Shown here in pieces: positions 19,961 to 28,324 of a stretch of DNA of 64,000 bases. Within the stretch, counting starts at the first letter, position 1. Every line of letters begins with the position of its first letter. The stretch spans positions 1 through 64,000 of the forward strand of contig NZ_JAMBOG010000020.1 of the NCBI RefSeq assembly GCF_023715525.1, in the 5' to 3' direction. The notes beneath the pieces were generated by a model, which was not told where the DNA came from, searched no databases, and saw only the letters and a list, made by a program, of their open reading frames with translations. Origin of the DNA: Kocuria rosea. Lineage in GTDB: Bacteria; Actinomycetota; Actinomycetes; Actinomycetales; Micrococcaceae. Made by a program: the position numbers and the translations under genes.

Positions 19961-20416
19961 TCACGCTTCAGCAGTGGGCAGCATGGGCCGATGCTCGTAG
20001 AAGGTCTGCAGCACCACCGTGGTGCGGGTGTTGACGGACGCTACGTGGCGCACCTCGTTGACGAGCGCCTCGAGCTCCTTCGGTGAGCCGACCCTGACGA
20101 ACAGCATGTAGGCGGCGTCGCCGGCAACCGAGTGGCAGGCCTCGATCGCCGTGAGCGACTGCAGGAGCTCGGGGGCGTTGTCGGGCTGACGAGGATCGAG
20201 CGGTGTGATCTCGATGAATGCGGCCAGCGGTTTGCCAATGGCTTCGGGGTCGAGAATCGCCTGGTAGCCGACGATCACGCCGCTGCTCTCGAGCTTTCGC
20301 AGCCGTGCCTGCACTGCCGAGGTCGAAAGGCCGACCCGTTCGGACAGCTGGGCGAGAGTGGCACGCGGATCGTGCGAGACCGCGGTGGCCAGTCGCACGT
20401 CGACAGGGTCGTCCAT
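19961..20416 (-). CDS. Lrp/AsnC-family regulator
   Basis: The protein has 151 residues: an N-terminal HTH (TLAQLSERVGLSTSAVQARL at 21-40) and a C-terminal RAM ligand domain with VAGDAAYMLFVRV. Such proteins sense amino acids. It is transcribed divergently from the DUF6421/SDR/threonine-aldolase operon, with 124 nt between the starts, so it probably controls that operon and itself, with an amino acid as effector. Confidence 0.93.
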   Translation of the reverse strand: MDDPVDVRLATAVSHDPRATLAQLSERVGLSTSAVQARLRKLESSGVIVGYQAILDPEAIGKPLAAFIEITPLDPRQPDNAPELLQSLTAIEACHSVAGDAAYMLFVRVGSPKELEALVNEVRHVASVNTRTTVVLQTFYEHRPMLPTAEA

Positions 20417-20540
20417 GCGGGGAAGGCTATCAGCTGATCATCCCGAAGGGGTTGACACGACCGTAAGCACATGTGAATGTTCCTGTCTATGAGCTAGATC
20501 ACCGGACAATTTCCGTTGATTCCGTGACAGGAGGGGTTGA
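20417..20540. promoter_or_regulatory. Divergent promoter region of AsnC regulator and DUF6421 operon
   Basis: A consensus -35 hexamer TTGACA sits at 20452-20457 facing the operon; the -10 is poor, as expected for an activated promoter. The palindrome CACATGTG follows it at 20468-20475. A strong Shine-Dalgarno AGGAGGGG precedes the ATG at 20541. The DNA here is clearly more AT-rich than its neighbours. Confidence 0.45.
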
Positions 20541-21971
20541 ATGTCCACGTCACTGCAGACGGTGCAGGCCATCATCGGCGAGCCCGAGGTCGTCGAGGAC
20601 GCCGGCACCGTGGAGTCGAGTCCCGCGTGGCTCCGGCTCAAGTCGGCAGCCACCGAACTGCAGGCGCTGCAGATCAAGGACGGTTCGATTCCCGAGCCCG
20701 CCGACCACCCGACCGCGCGCGAGCACGTCGAGGTGATCGTGGAGTCGGTCGCCGAGCTCGCACCGCTGTTCCCGCACGGTGCGGCGTACCTGGCGGCCCT
20801 GCCCGGTGACTTCGCGCGCTGGGTCGACGGCGGCTTCGGGGAGCCGGACTTCCTCGACTCCCTCGTCGCGTTCCAGCCCCAGCAGCACCGCATCGACGGC
20901 ATCCGGCACCTCGTCGTGTTCCCCATGTACACCCAGAACGGCTCGGCGAACCGGCACGTCGAGGCGCTGATCGTCGAGGCGATCTGGCCGGAGTTCATCG
21001 CCGAGCTCGAGGCCGGGGACTACGGCAACGAGCTGTTCCTGTCCCTGCGGCTGATCGACTTCACCCCGGGATACGACTCCAACTCGGCGGTCATGTTTCC
21101 CGAGACGGTCGCCGTGCGGCAGACCCCGCCGTTCACCTGGGGGGCGATCTTCCAGGACCGCGAGGCGGCACGCTACCGTCGCGTGGTCACCGCGGCCGCC
21201 GACATCACGAAGCTGGACCTGCCCGACGACGCCGCGGCACTTCTCGCCGACCAGGACCTCGCCGAGAAGACCTTCGTGATGTGGGACCTCATCCACGACC
21301 GCACGCACATGCGCGGCGACCTGCCGTTCGACCCGTTCATGATCAAGCAGCGGATGCCGTTCTTCCTGTACACCCTGGAGGAACTGCGCTGCGACCTGAC
21401 GGCGTTCCGGGAATCGGTCACGATCGAGCGTGCCCTCACGGCGCGCACGGCAGCCGGCGAAGAGCTCACCGACCTCGAGGAGCAGACCCGCCGGCACGGG
21501 AAGCTCGTGCAGTACGCGGTGATGTTCGACCGGATCTTCCGTTTCGCCATCACCGGTTCGCGCGTGCGCAACTACGACGGGCTGGGCGGGCAGCTGCTGT
21601 TCGCCTGGCTCCACCGGAAGCACGTGCTGCAGTGGCGTGACGTCGAGCTCAGCTTCGACTGGGAGAGGGTCGCCGATGCGGTCGTCGAGCTCGGCGACGC
21701 GATCGACCGGCTGTACTGGGAGTCGATCGACCGGCCGAAGACGGTGCACTGGTTGAAGGCCTACGAGCTCATCGCCTCCGTCGTCGCCCCGCACCCTGCG
21801 TCAGCGTGGGCCGAGGGGCTCCCCCGCGAGGTGCTGGCCGGACCGCCGAAGGGGTACACGGACCTGGTGCTGGACGACGAGTTCCCGCTGTCGATGTTCT
21901 TCGAAGCGCTCGACAAGAAGATGAAGGACGTCGTCGCATCGACGACCGGCATCCGCGCCACGGACGACTGA
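20541..21971 (+). CDS. DUF6421-like conserved actinobacterial protein
   Basis: The protein has 476 residues and is soluble, with no signal peptide. I recognise it as the large conserved protein that accompanies SDR and threonine-aldolase genes in actinobacteria; the DUF number is from memory. Its function is unknown. A possible metal site is His252 and His256 in IHDRTHMRGD, with acidic residues soon after in LEELRCD (about 280-285). Another conserved-looking segment is FPMYTQNGSANRHVEAL (127-143). It is first in a tightly packed operon (3 nt to the SDR gene). Confidence 0.8.
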   Translation: MSTSLQTVQAIIGEPEVVEDAGTVESSPAWLRLKSAATELQALQIKDGSIPEPADHPTAREHVEVIVESVAELAPLFPHGAAYLAALPGDFARWVDGGFGEPDFLDSLVAFQPQQHRIDGIRHLVVFPMYTQNGSANRHVEALIVEAIWPEFIAELEAGDYGNELFLSLRLIDFTPGYDSNSAVMFPETVAVRQTPPFTWGAIFQDREAARYRRVVTAAADITKLDLPDDAAALLADQDLAEKTFVMWDLIHDRTHMRGDLPFDPFMIKQRMPFFLYTLEELRCDLTAFRESVTIERALTARTAAGEELTDLEEQTRRHGKLVQYAVMFDRIFRFAITGSRVRNYDGLGGQLLFAWLHRKHVLQWRDVELSFDWERVADAVVELGDAIDRLYWESIDRPKTVHWLKAYELIASVVAPHPASAWAEGLPREVLAGPPKGYTDLVLDDEFPLSMFFEALDKKMKDVVASTTGIRATDD

Positions 21972-21974
21972 GCG

Positions 21975-22658
21975 ATGACCGATCCGACCGGACGCACCGT
22001 GCTGATCGCGGGCGCCACCAGCGCGTCCGGCCTGGCGGCGGCGCGGGCCCTGACCTCCGCCGGGGCCCGCGTCGTCGCCACGGGGCGCAGCGCGGAGAAG
22101 CTCGCTCCCCTCGCCGCACTGGGGGCGCTCACGGAAACGGTGGACCTGGCGGACGAGCGGGCCGTGCTCGCCCTCGCCCGCAGGCTGCACGACCGTGGCT
22201 CGTCGATCGACGGGCTCCTCCACCTCGTCGGCGGCTGGCGCGGCGGGGGTGGGATCGCCGGGCAGACGGAGGAGGACTACCGCGCGCTGGAGACCTCCTT
22301 CACCGCGCTGCGGCACGTGAGCCGCGCCTTCGACGACGACCTGCGGACCTCACCCGCGGGACGGCTGGCGATCGTGTCCTCGACCGCAGTGGACCGCCCG
22401 CTGGCGGGAGGCGCCAACTACGCCGCCGTGAAGGCCGCGAGCGAGGCCTGGACCCGGGCGGTGGCGCAGGGATACGCGAAGGCCGCCCGCGAGGCCGGCG
22501 AACCGCTGCGCGCTGCAGCCGTGATCTTCCGGGTGCGGGCCCTGGCCGGCCTGGAGGACCGTCTCGCCGCCGCCTACGCCGGGCTGTGGGGCGCCGAGGC
22601 GGCGGAGCTGAACGGCTCGACCGTCGACATCCAGGAGAAGAAGCGAGGACCCGAATGA
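21975..22658 (+). CDS. SDR-family oxidoreductase in the threonine-aldolase operon
   Basis: The protein has 227 residues. The nucleotide motif is variant, AGATSASGLAAARAL instead of TGxxxGIG. The NNAG position is HLVGGW, while the catalytic set is kept as Ser127-Thr-Ala and YAAVKA (Tyr, Lys). The variant motifs suggest an unusual substrate or a binding role. The stop overlaps the aldolase start (ATGA). Confidence 0.88.
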   Translation: MTDPTGRTVLIAGATSASGLAAARALTSAGARVVATGRSAEKLAPLAALGALTETVDLADERAVLALARRLHDRGSSIDGLLHLVGGWRGGGGIAGQTEEDYRALETSFTALRHVSRAFDDDLRTSPAGRLAIVSSTAVDRPLAGGANYAAVKAASEAWTRAVAQGYAKAAREAGEPLRAAAVIFRVRALAGLEDRLAAAYAGLWGAEAAELNGSTVDIQEKKRGPE

Positions 22659-23728
22659 AAAGAGCTCATGACGTGCAGCTGCGAGGATTCGCCTCCGACA
22701 ACTACTCCGGGGTGCACCCGGAGGTGCTGGAAGCGCTCGCCGAGGCCAACGGCGGCCATCAGGTCGCCTACGGCGAGGACGAGTACACAGCACGGCTGCA
22801 GGACGTGATCGTGCGGCACTTCGGCGAAGGCGCTTCGGTGTGGCCGATGTTCAACGGCACGGGCGCCAACGTCGTCGGGCTGCAGTCCATGCTCCCCCGC
22901 TGGGGCGCGGTGATCTGCGCGGACACCGCGCACATCCACGTCGACGAGGGCGGTGCGCCAGAGAAGTCCGCCGGCATCAAGCTCCTCACCGTCCCGACGG
23001 ACGACGGCAAGCTCACCCCCGAGCTGATGGCGGCAGAGGCCTGGGGCTGGGGGGACGAGCACCGTGCCCAGCCGCTCGTCGTCCACATCACCCAGCCCAC
23101 CGAGCTCGGCACCCTGTACACACCGGAGGAGCTCCGCGCCATCACGGGCTACGCGCACGCGCACAACATGTCCGTCTACATGGACGGGGCCCGGCTCTCG
23201 AACGCGGCGGCCGCCCTGGGGCTGCCCCTGCGCGCCTTCACCACCGACGTCGGCATCGACGTGCTCGCCCTGGGCGGCACCAAGAACGGGGCTCTCGGCG
23301 CCGAGGCCGTGGTGGTCCTCAACGAGGCCGCATCCCAGGGGCTGGTCTACCTGCGGAAGAACCAGATGCAGCTGGCGTCGAAGATGCGGTTCGTCTCGGC
23401 CCAGCTGCTGGCGCTGCTGGACGGCGACCTGTACCTGCGCAACGCGGGCCGTGCGAACGCGATGGCCCGGCGTCTTCGCGACGGCATCGAGGCGGGCATG
23501 GCCGACGGGTCGTTGCGAGGCGTGACCTTCACGCAGGAGACCCAGGTGAACGCCGTCTTCGCCACCTTGCCCGGCGGCACCGCGGACCGCCTGCGCCGAC
23601 GGTTCCGGTTCTACGACTGGGACGCCGCGAAGGGCGAGGTCCGCTGGGTGTGCAGCTTCGACACCACGGAGGAGGACGTCGACGCCTTCCTGGGCGCCCT
23701 TCGTGCCGAGCTCGTCCCGGTCGGCTGA
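22655..23728 (+). CDS. Low-specificity L-threonine aldolase-type PLP enzyme
   Basis: The protein has 357 residues, fold-type I, splitting beta-hydroxy amino acids into glycine and an aldehyde. Markers: FASDNYSGVHPEVLEAL, MFNGTGANVVGL, His93 stacking on PLP, YMDGAR (Asp177), and the PLP lysine Lys210 in ALGGTKNGALG. The start is the ATG overlapping the SDR stop. With an AsnC regulator and a dehydrogenase beside it, an amino-acid-related pathway is likely; the actual substrate is unknown. Confidence 0.92.
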   Translation: MKRAHDVQLRGFASDNYSGVHPEVLEALAEANGGHQVAYGEDEYTARLQDVIVRHFGEGASVWPMFNGTGANVVGLQSMLPRWGAVICADTAHIHVDEGGAPEKSAGIKLLTVPTDDGKLTPELMAAEAWGWGDEHRAQPLVVHITQPTELGTLYTPEELRAITGYAHAHNMSVYMDGARLSNAAAALGLPLRAFTTDVGIDVLALGGTKNGALGAEAVVVLNEAASQGLVYLRKNQMQLASKMRFVSAQLLALLDGDLYLRNAGRANAMARRLRDGIEAGMADGSLRGVTFTQETQVNAVFATLPGGTADRLRRRFRFYDWDAAKGEVRWVCSFDTTEEDVDAFLGALRAELVPVG

Positions 23729-23767
23729 CCCCCGGGGGGAAGCGGGAGGCGCCCGGTCCACGACGGT

Positions 23768-23787
23768 GAGCCCGCGGAGGCGGGTTC
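23768..23787 (+). terminator. Hairpin after the threonine aldolase gene
   Basis: GAGCCCGC, loop GGAG, GCGGGTTC: 7 of 8 pairs, ending the three-gene operon. It closely resembles the hairpin at 2271. Confidence 0.5.
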
Positions 23788-23790
23788 CTG

Positions 23791-24264
23791 CCGCCGCCGG
23801 CCCCGCGCGCCCTCGCCCGCCTGGACCGCCGCGGCGTGCCGATGACCGCGCTGGTGGCCACCACCGCGGTCGGGGCCGCCTGCTTCCTCACCACCTTCAT
23901 CGGCGACGGCGCCGCCTACGTCTGGCTGGTCAGCGCCTCCGGGCTGGCCGGGTTCATCGTGTGGACGGGCATCGCCTGGAGCCACTACCGCTTCCGCCGG
24001 GCCTACACCATCCAGGGCCACGACCTCGCCGACCTGCCCTTCCGCGCCCGGCTCTTCCCCCTGGGACCGCTGCTGGCCCTGGCCCTGTGCGCGGTGGTCA
24101 TCCTCGGGCAGAACTACCAGGCCCTCACCGGCGACCTCGACCTGCTCGCGGCCCTGTCGGCCTACCTCGGCCTGCCCCTGTTCCTGGCCCTGTGGGCCGG
24201 CCACCGCCTCCTCACCGGCAGCCGCACCGTCCGCTACCAGGACGCCGACCTCACCCGCCCCTGA
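23791..24264 (+). pseudogene. C-terminal remnant of an APC amino-acid permease
   Basis: The open frame starts without a start codon and reads RALARLDRRGVPMTALVATT, then hydrophobic segments with WSHYRFRRAYTIQGHDL and LPFRARLFPLGP. These are typical of the last five helices of lysine/arginine-type permeases (LysP family). About 155 of 470 residues remain. The 5' part is lost immediately after the hairpin at 23768. An ATG at 23836 could in principle express a fragment, but it would not transport. Confidence 0.75.
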
Positions 24265-24604
24265 CCCCCCGTGGTTCCGGGACCGAGCCAGCTCCATCCG
24301 GTGGCGTGCGCCCGGACCACGATCCCTGTCCGGTCCACCACCGGTCAACGTGGAACTCCGAGGACCCGGACAGGTCGACCGGGATCCGCTGCCGGCGCTC
24401 TCCTCGGAGGCGCACCTCACAGCTCTTCTCATCGCACCGCTCCGACGGGAGCCCGCAGAAGCATCCTCGGGAAGCGCACGCATCGGGTCCCGCGACCAGA
24501 ACGACTCATCGCCCTTGCTCCGGGAGACGACCCCTGCGGTCCGGGACCCGGCAGCGATCTGCGGAGCCACACCCCCGAGGACCACATGCCACGTGTCAGC
24601 TCAG

Positions 24605-24922
24605 ACCCGGGGGGCCGACCTACGGGTACACGATCGCCGCCGAGCTGGCCCAGGCAGGAATCGGGGGACGTCAAGGGCGGCACGCTCTATCCCCTGCCGG
24701 CCCGACTCGAGAAGAACAGCTTGGTCAGCACCGAGTGGAGGGCCGGTGAAGGCGGGCCGGGCCGGAAGTACTTCGCCCTCACCGAGGCCGGCCGCACCGG
24801 GCTGGAGCAGGGCATCGCCCAGTGGCGGACGTTCTCGGCCACGGTCACCGACTATCCGTCCACCGGCATCACCGGCAACGCGCCGCAGCCCCCCGCCCCC
24901 GTGCTCCTCGAGGAGGACACCA
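24605..24922 (+). pseudogene. PadR-family regulator, frameshifted
   Basis: Frame one gives GPTYGYTIAAELAQAGIG; one base later, after a G-run at about 24662, frame two gives DVKGGTLYPLPARLEKNSLV followed by EGGPGRKYFALTEAGR. Joined, these are a clear PadR winged helix. The first helix is missing or unrecognisable. One extra G explains the break. It precedes a frameshifted membrane protein, the usual PadR partner. Confidence 0.75.
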
Positions 24923-25550
24923 TGAACACCACCCCCACACCCAGGTACTGTCCCCTGATGTCCGGCAGCGCCCGTTCGTGCAGGCCCACCGGAAGTGGTG
25001 CGACGGCTTCGTGGTGGAACTGCGCCTGCTCGAGGTTCCCGGGCCGGTGATCGGAGACCGCCCCGGCGAGGTGGAGACCCGCTGCGCGGCCACCGGGAGC
25101 ACGCCGGCCGAGGCCTTCGGCGACCCACTCGCCTACGCCACCCAGATCGCCCAGGACGGCACCACGGAGCCGGTCTCCGGGGCCTGGAGGATCACTGCAC
25201 TCTCCGCCGCCCAGGTGATGGCCATGCTGGTGGGCACCACGGCGGTCACCGACTGGGTCCGGGGCGAGGACCTGGTTTACAACGTCGTCCCGGTGGGGCT
25301 CCTGAGCCTGTTCCTGCTGGTGCTCCTGTGCCTGCCCAGGATCATCCGCCCCCTGGTGCGCCACCTCTGGGCGGCCGGCGTCCCCCTGGCCGGCGGGGTC
25401 CCGCTGCTGGCGCTGTGGGCGGCGCTCCCCAGCCAGTTCGACCTGCCGATCGCACTGCGCCTTCCCTCCGCGCCGATCACCATCGGCCTGTTCGTGGTGG
25501 TCCTGGTCCTGGCGTGGCTCCAGCACCGCGAACTGGCTCGCGGCCTCTGC
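24921..25550 (+). pseudogene. PadR-associated membrane protein (HAAS/DUF1700-like), frameshifted
   Basis: The start ATG at 24921 follows GAGGA, but the frame shifts within about 20 nt; the continuing frame reads HTQVLSPDVRQRPFVQAHRK, then ELRLLEVPG and GDPLAYATQIAQ. The N-terminal HAAS pattern is followed by four hydrophobic helices (VVPVGLLSLFLLVLLCLP; WAAGVPLAGGVPLLALWAA). No stop ends the domain in place. With the adjacent PadR break, the module is dead. Confidence 0.6.
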
Positions 25551-25659
25551 ACCGGCCCGGGAGGCGTCCCTCTCCATTCTTGTTCCTGGGTGCGTCTTCT
25601 CCCGCCCTGGCGCTCGGCCTCGGGAATCTATAATCCCGGCAGGTGGAGGGGGGACGGCG

Positions 25660-26385
25660 ATGCCCGACGAGGAGGTCTTCGTACCCTACGGCCCCACGCA
25701 CTGGGCTGCTCTGGGCGTCTGCGTCCTCGGTGCCGTGGTCGTGGTGATGCTGGGCCGCCGTCTACGGGACACCGAAGCCGAGATGGTCTTCTCCCGGGCC
25801 TTCGCCTCGGTGCTGACCGCGTACACGGTGACGATGCTCGTCTACCGGTGCTTGCCGGGCAATTTCGACGTCCACATCTCTCTGCCGGTCCACCTCTCGG
25901 ACCTCGCGTGGATGGTCGCTGTCATCGCCCTGTGGACGCGGGTCCACTGGGCGATGGCGCTCACCTACTACTGGGGACTGACTCTCAACCCGCAGGCTGT
26001 TCTCACCCCGGCCCTCGACTCGCCGGACTTCCCCCACATCGACTTCATCGACCTCTGGGTCCAGCACATCCTGGTGCTCTGGGCAGCCCTGTACCTGATG
26101 TGGGGACGCGGTGGCCGCGTCGACTGGCGCAGCTACCGCCTGACCATGGTCGTCACTGTCACGTGGGCGACGGCGACTCTCGGGCTCAACAGCTGGCTGG
26201 GGACCAATTACGGCTTCCTCAACGGGAAGCCGGCTCACCCCTCGCTCCTCGACCTGTTCGGTCCCTGGCCGTGGTACCTGCTGGTGGAGTTGCTCATCAT
26301 CACCGCGGCGTGGGCGCTCATCACCTGGCCGTGGACGATCCGGGGGCCGGGCAGGGCCGAGACCCGGACTGGTGCGGCAGGCTGA
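25660..26385 (+). CDS. YwaF/TIGR02206-family integral membrane protein
   Basis: The protein has 241 residues and about six helices. Family-specific motifs are present: VHLSDLAWMVAV, YYWGLTLNPQAVLTP, and LGTNYGFLNGKPAHPSLLD. The biochemical role is unknown. A TATAAT box at 25629-25634 lies 26 nt before the ATG, so the gene probably has its own promoter despite following a dead gene. Confidence 0.88.
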   Translation: MPDEEVFVPYGPTHWAALGVCVLGAVVVVMLGRRLRDTEAEMVFSRAFASVLTAYTVTMLVYRCLPGNFDVHISLPVHLSDLAWMVAVIALWTRVHWAMALTYYWGLTLNPQAVLTPALDSPDFPHIDFIDLWVQHILVLWAALYLMWGRGGRVDWRSYRLTMVVTVTWATATLGLNSWLGTNYGFLNGKPAHPSLLDLFGPWPWYLLVELLIITAAWALITWPWTIRGPGRAETRTGAAG

Positions 26386-26419
26386 GACCGCACGACCGCA
26401 GGGCATCGGTTCAGGCTCA

Positions 26420-26516
26420 CCGCGGCGGCGGGCTGGTTCACCACCCGATGGGCGTGCTGGCGGCCGATCAGTCCGGCGCCGACGACGGCGGTGCGCAGGT
26501 GGGGCTCATCGGTCAC
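26420..26516 (-). pseudogene. N-terminal remnant of a Gfo/Idh/MocA oxidoreductase
   Basis: From a GTG at 26516 the minus strand reads HLRTAVVGAGLIGRQHAHRV. This is the Rossmann start (GAGLIGxxHAxR) of Gfo/Idh/MocA dehydrogenases. Homology ends after some 30 residues. Confidence 0.7.
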
Positions 26517-26621
26517 CCTTCGGGATGGGTGCGGACCCGGCCGTCCGCACCGGCGCTGCTGGGCGCGCAGGCAGCAGCCGTCACGGTCCTGCTCCTTCTC
26601 GGCTGTGGGTGGTTGCCATGA

Positions 26622-26662
26622 CGGTGGGCCCCGGAAGATCGGGGATCTTCCGGGGCCCACCG
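26622..26662. terminator. Strong hairpin after the MFS gene
   Basis: A perfect 19-bp stem with a GGG loop (arms 26622-26640 and 26644-26662), 50 nt beyond the stop of the MFS gene at 26714. It can act in both directions. Confidence 0.85.
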
Positions 26663-26713
26663 CTCTGACGCGGTGCCTCGGAGCAGGGTTTTCCCCCCGG
26701 GAGGGTGGACGGT

Positions 26714-28093
26714 TCAGCGGCTGACGGCGCCGTGGGCTTCGGGGTGGTGGACCGGTTTGCCCAGCTGCTCCAAGGGGGTGCGGTAGGTCTCCTTGGCCCA
26801 CAGGGCGCCGATGGTGGCGATGACCGAGGAGCCGGCCACGATCCAGGCGGCCGGGCCCCAGTTGGCGGGGTCCCCGCCGACCAGGGCGGTGCCCAGGGTG
26901 GGGGTGAAGCCGGCGCAGAGGATGCCGATCTGCAGGCCGATGGCCATCCCGGAGTAGCGGACCCGGACGTTGAACAGCTCAGGGAACCAGCCCGGGTAGA
27001 TCGAGTTGGACATCGCGTAGGTGCCGGCGGTGATCAGCGTGCTGGCCAGGAAGATCATCGGGATGTTGCCGGTGGAGAGCACGTTGAAGTAGACGAAGAT
27101 CAGCACGGCCGAGCCGGTGACCCCGCCGATGAACATCGGTTTGCGCCCGAACCGGTCGGACAGGGCGGCGAACAGCGGCTGGGAGAAGATCGCCAGGACG
27201 TTGCCGAGGATGCTCACCCACAGCATGGTGGAGGTCGGGATGCCCACGATCTTGGTGGCGTAGGCCAGCCCGAACGACTGCATGAAGGTGTTGGTCACCG
27301 TCTGGAAGGACATCAGGGTGACCTGGAAGAACTGGGCCGGGTGGGTGCGGAACATCTCGGCGAAGGGCAGCTTGACCAGGTCGTGGTGCTCGGCCTTCTC
27401 CTCGAAGACCTCCGGCTCCTCCAGGGACCGGCGCACCAGGTAGGCCACCACCAGCACGACCAGCGAGAGCCAGAACGGGATGCGCCAGCCCCAGGACAGG
27501 CGGGCCTCCTCCGACATGGCCGCCACCGGCAGGAAGGCCAGGGAGGCCAGCACGATCCCGGCGGAGATCCCGCTCATGGCGAAGCTGGGGAAGAACCCCC
27601 GGCGCCCGACCGGGGACTCCTCCATGGTCAGGGCCGAGGCACCGGCGGTCTCACCACCGGCGGACATGCCCTGCAGGATGCGCAGGAACACCAGCAGCCC
27701 CGGAGCCCAGTACCCGGCGGTGGCGAAGTCCGGGAGCACGCCGATGAGGAAGGTCGCCCCACCCATCAGCACCAGCGTCATCACCAGGGTGTTCTTGCGC
27801 CCGATCTTGTCGCCCAGGTGGCCGAACACGAACGCCCCCAGCGGGCGGAAGACGTAGCCGACGCCGAAGACGGCGAAGGACTGGATCAGGGCGACCGTGG
27901 GATCCCCGGCGGGGAAGAAGATCTGGCTGAAGATCAGCGAGGCCGCGGTGGCGTAGATGAAGAAGTCGTAGTACTCCAGCGCTCCGCCCAGGAAGGCGGC
28001 CAGGGAGGCCTTCTTCGCCCGCTTGAGCTGGTACTGGGCCCGGGCCGGGGACACGGCCTCGGGGGCAGAACCTGCCGATGTTTGAGGTGACAT
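26714..28093 (-). CDS. MFS metabolite:H+ symporter (ShiA/MHS type)
   Basis: The protein has 459 residues and 12 helices. The MHS signature is clear: ALEYYDFFIYATAASLIF near the N-terminus, FRPLGAFVFGHLGDKIGRK in loop 2-3, LRILQGMSAGGETAG, and LSDRFGRKPMF in loop 8-9. Members import shikimate, citrate, ketoglutarate or similar acids with protons. It is divergent from the IclR gene and a quinate/shikimate dehydrogenase gene, so quinate or shikimate is the likely cargo. Confidence 0.9.
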   Translation of the reverse strand: MSPQTSAGSAPEAVSPARAQYQLKRAKKASLAAFLGGALEYYDFFIYATAASLIFSQIFFPAGDPTVALIQSFAVFGVGYVFRPLGAFVFGHLGDKIGRKNTLVMTLVLMGGATFLIGVLPDFATAGYWAPGLLVFLRILQGMSAGGETAGASALTMEESPVGRRGFFPSFAMSGISAGIVLASLAFLPVAAMSEEARLSWGWRIPFWLSLVVLVVAYLVRRSLEEPEVFEEKAEHHDLVKLPFAEMFRTHPAQFFQVTLMSFQTVTNTFMQSFGLAYATKIVGIPTSTMLWVSILGNVLAIFSQPLFAALSDRFGRKPMFIGGVTGSAVLIFVYFNVLSTGNIPMIFLASTLITAGTYAMSNSIYPGWFPELFNVRVRYSGMAIGLQIGILCAGFTPTLGTALVGGDPANWGPAAWIVAGSSVIATIGALWAKETYRTPLEQLGKPVHHPEAHGAVSR

Positions 28094-28244
28094 GGTCGTC
28101 GCTCCTACTGGATCAGGGAAGGCGGGCGCCTGCGCCCCCTCCGTCGGTCGTCATCCCGCGCGGCGGCGGGGGCCTGTTCGGTGGGTGAGTCGTGGGACGT
28201 CTCCCCATCCCACCGGTATGGCGGGAAGTGTTCCGCCGACCTCA

Positions 28245-28279
28245 TTCCAACTATTGGCAATGTATGCTGTATGTTGGAA
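28245..28279. promoter_or_regulatory. Inverted-repeat operator between MFS and IclR genes
   Basis: TTCCAAC and GTTGGAA, 21 nt apart, form a symmetrical site in an AT-rich patch (TGTATGCTGTATG inside). It lies 46 nt before the IclR ATG and 152 nt before the MFS start. Probable IclR binding site; the binder is inferred. Confidence 0.55.
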
Positions 28280-28324
28280 GATAAGCATGAGGCAGATCAC
28301 AGCACACGTCAACATGGGAGCGTC

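Noticed and set aside
23836-24264. Independent small membrane protein
   Set aside because: The frame extends upstream without a start and matches the C-terminal third of APC permeases, so it is a remnant.
28181-28324. Longer IclR start at 28181
   Set aside because: It would place the inverted-repeat operator inside the gene and add an unlikely Cys-containing leader.
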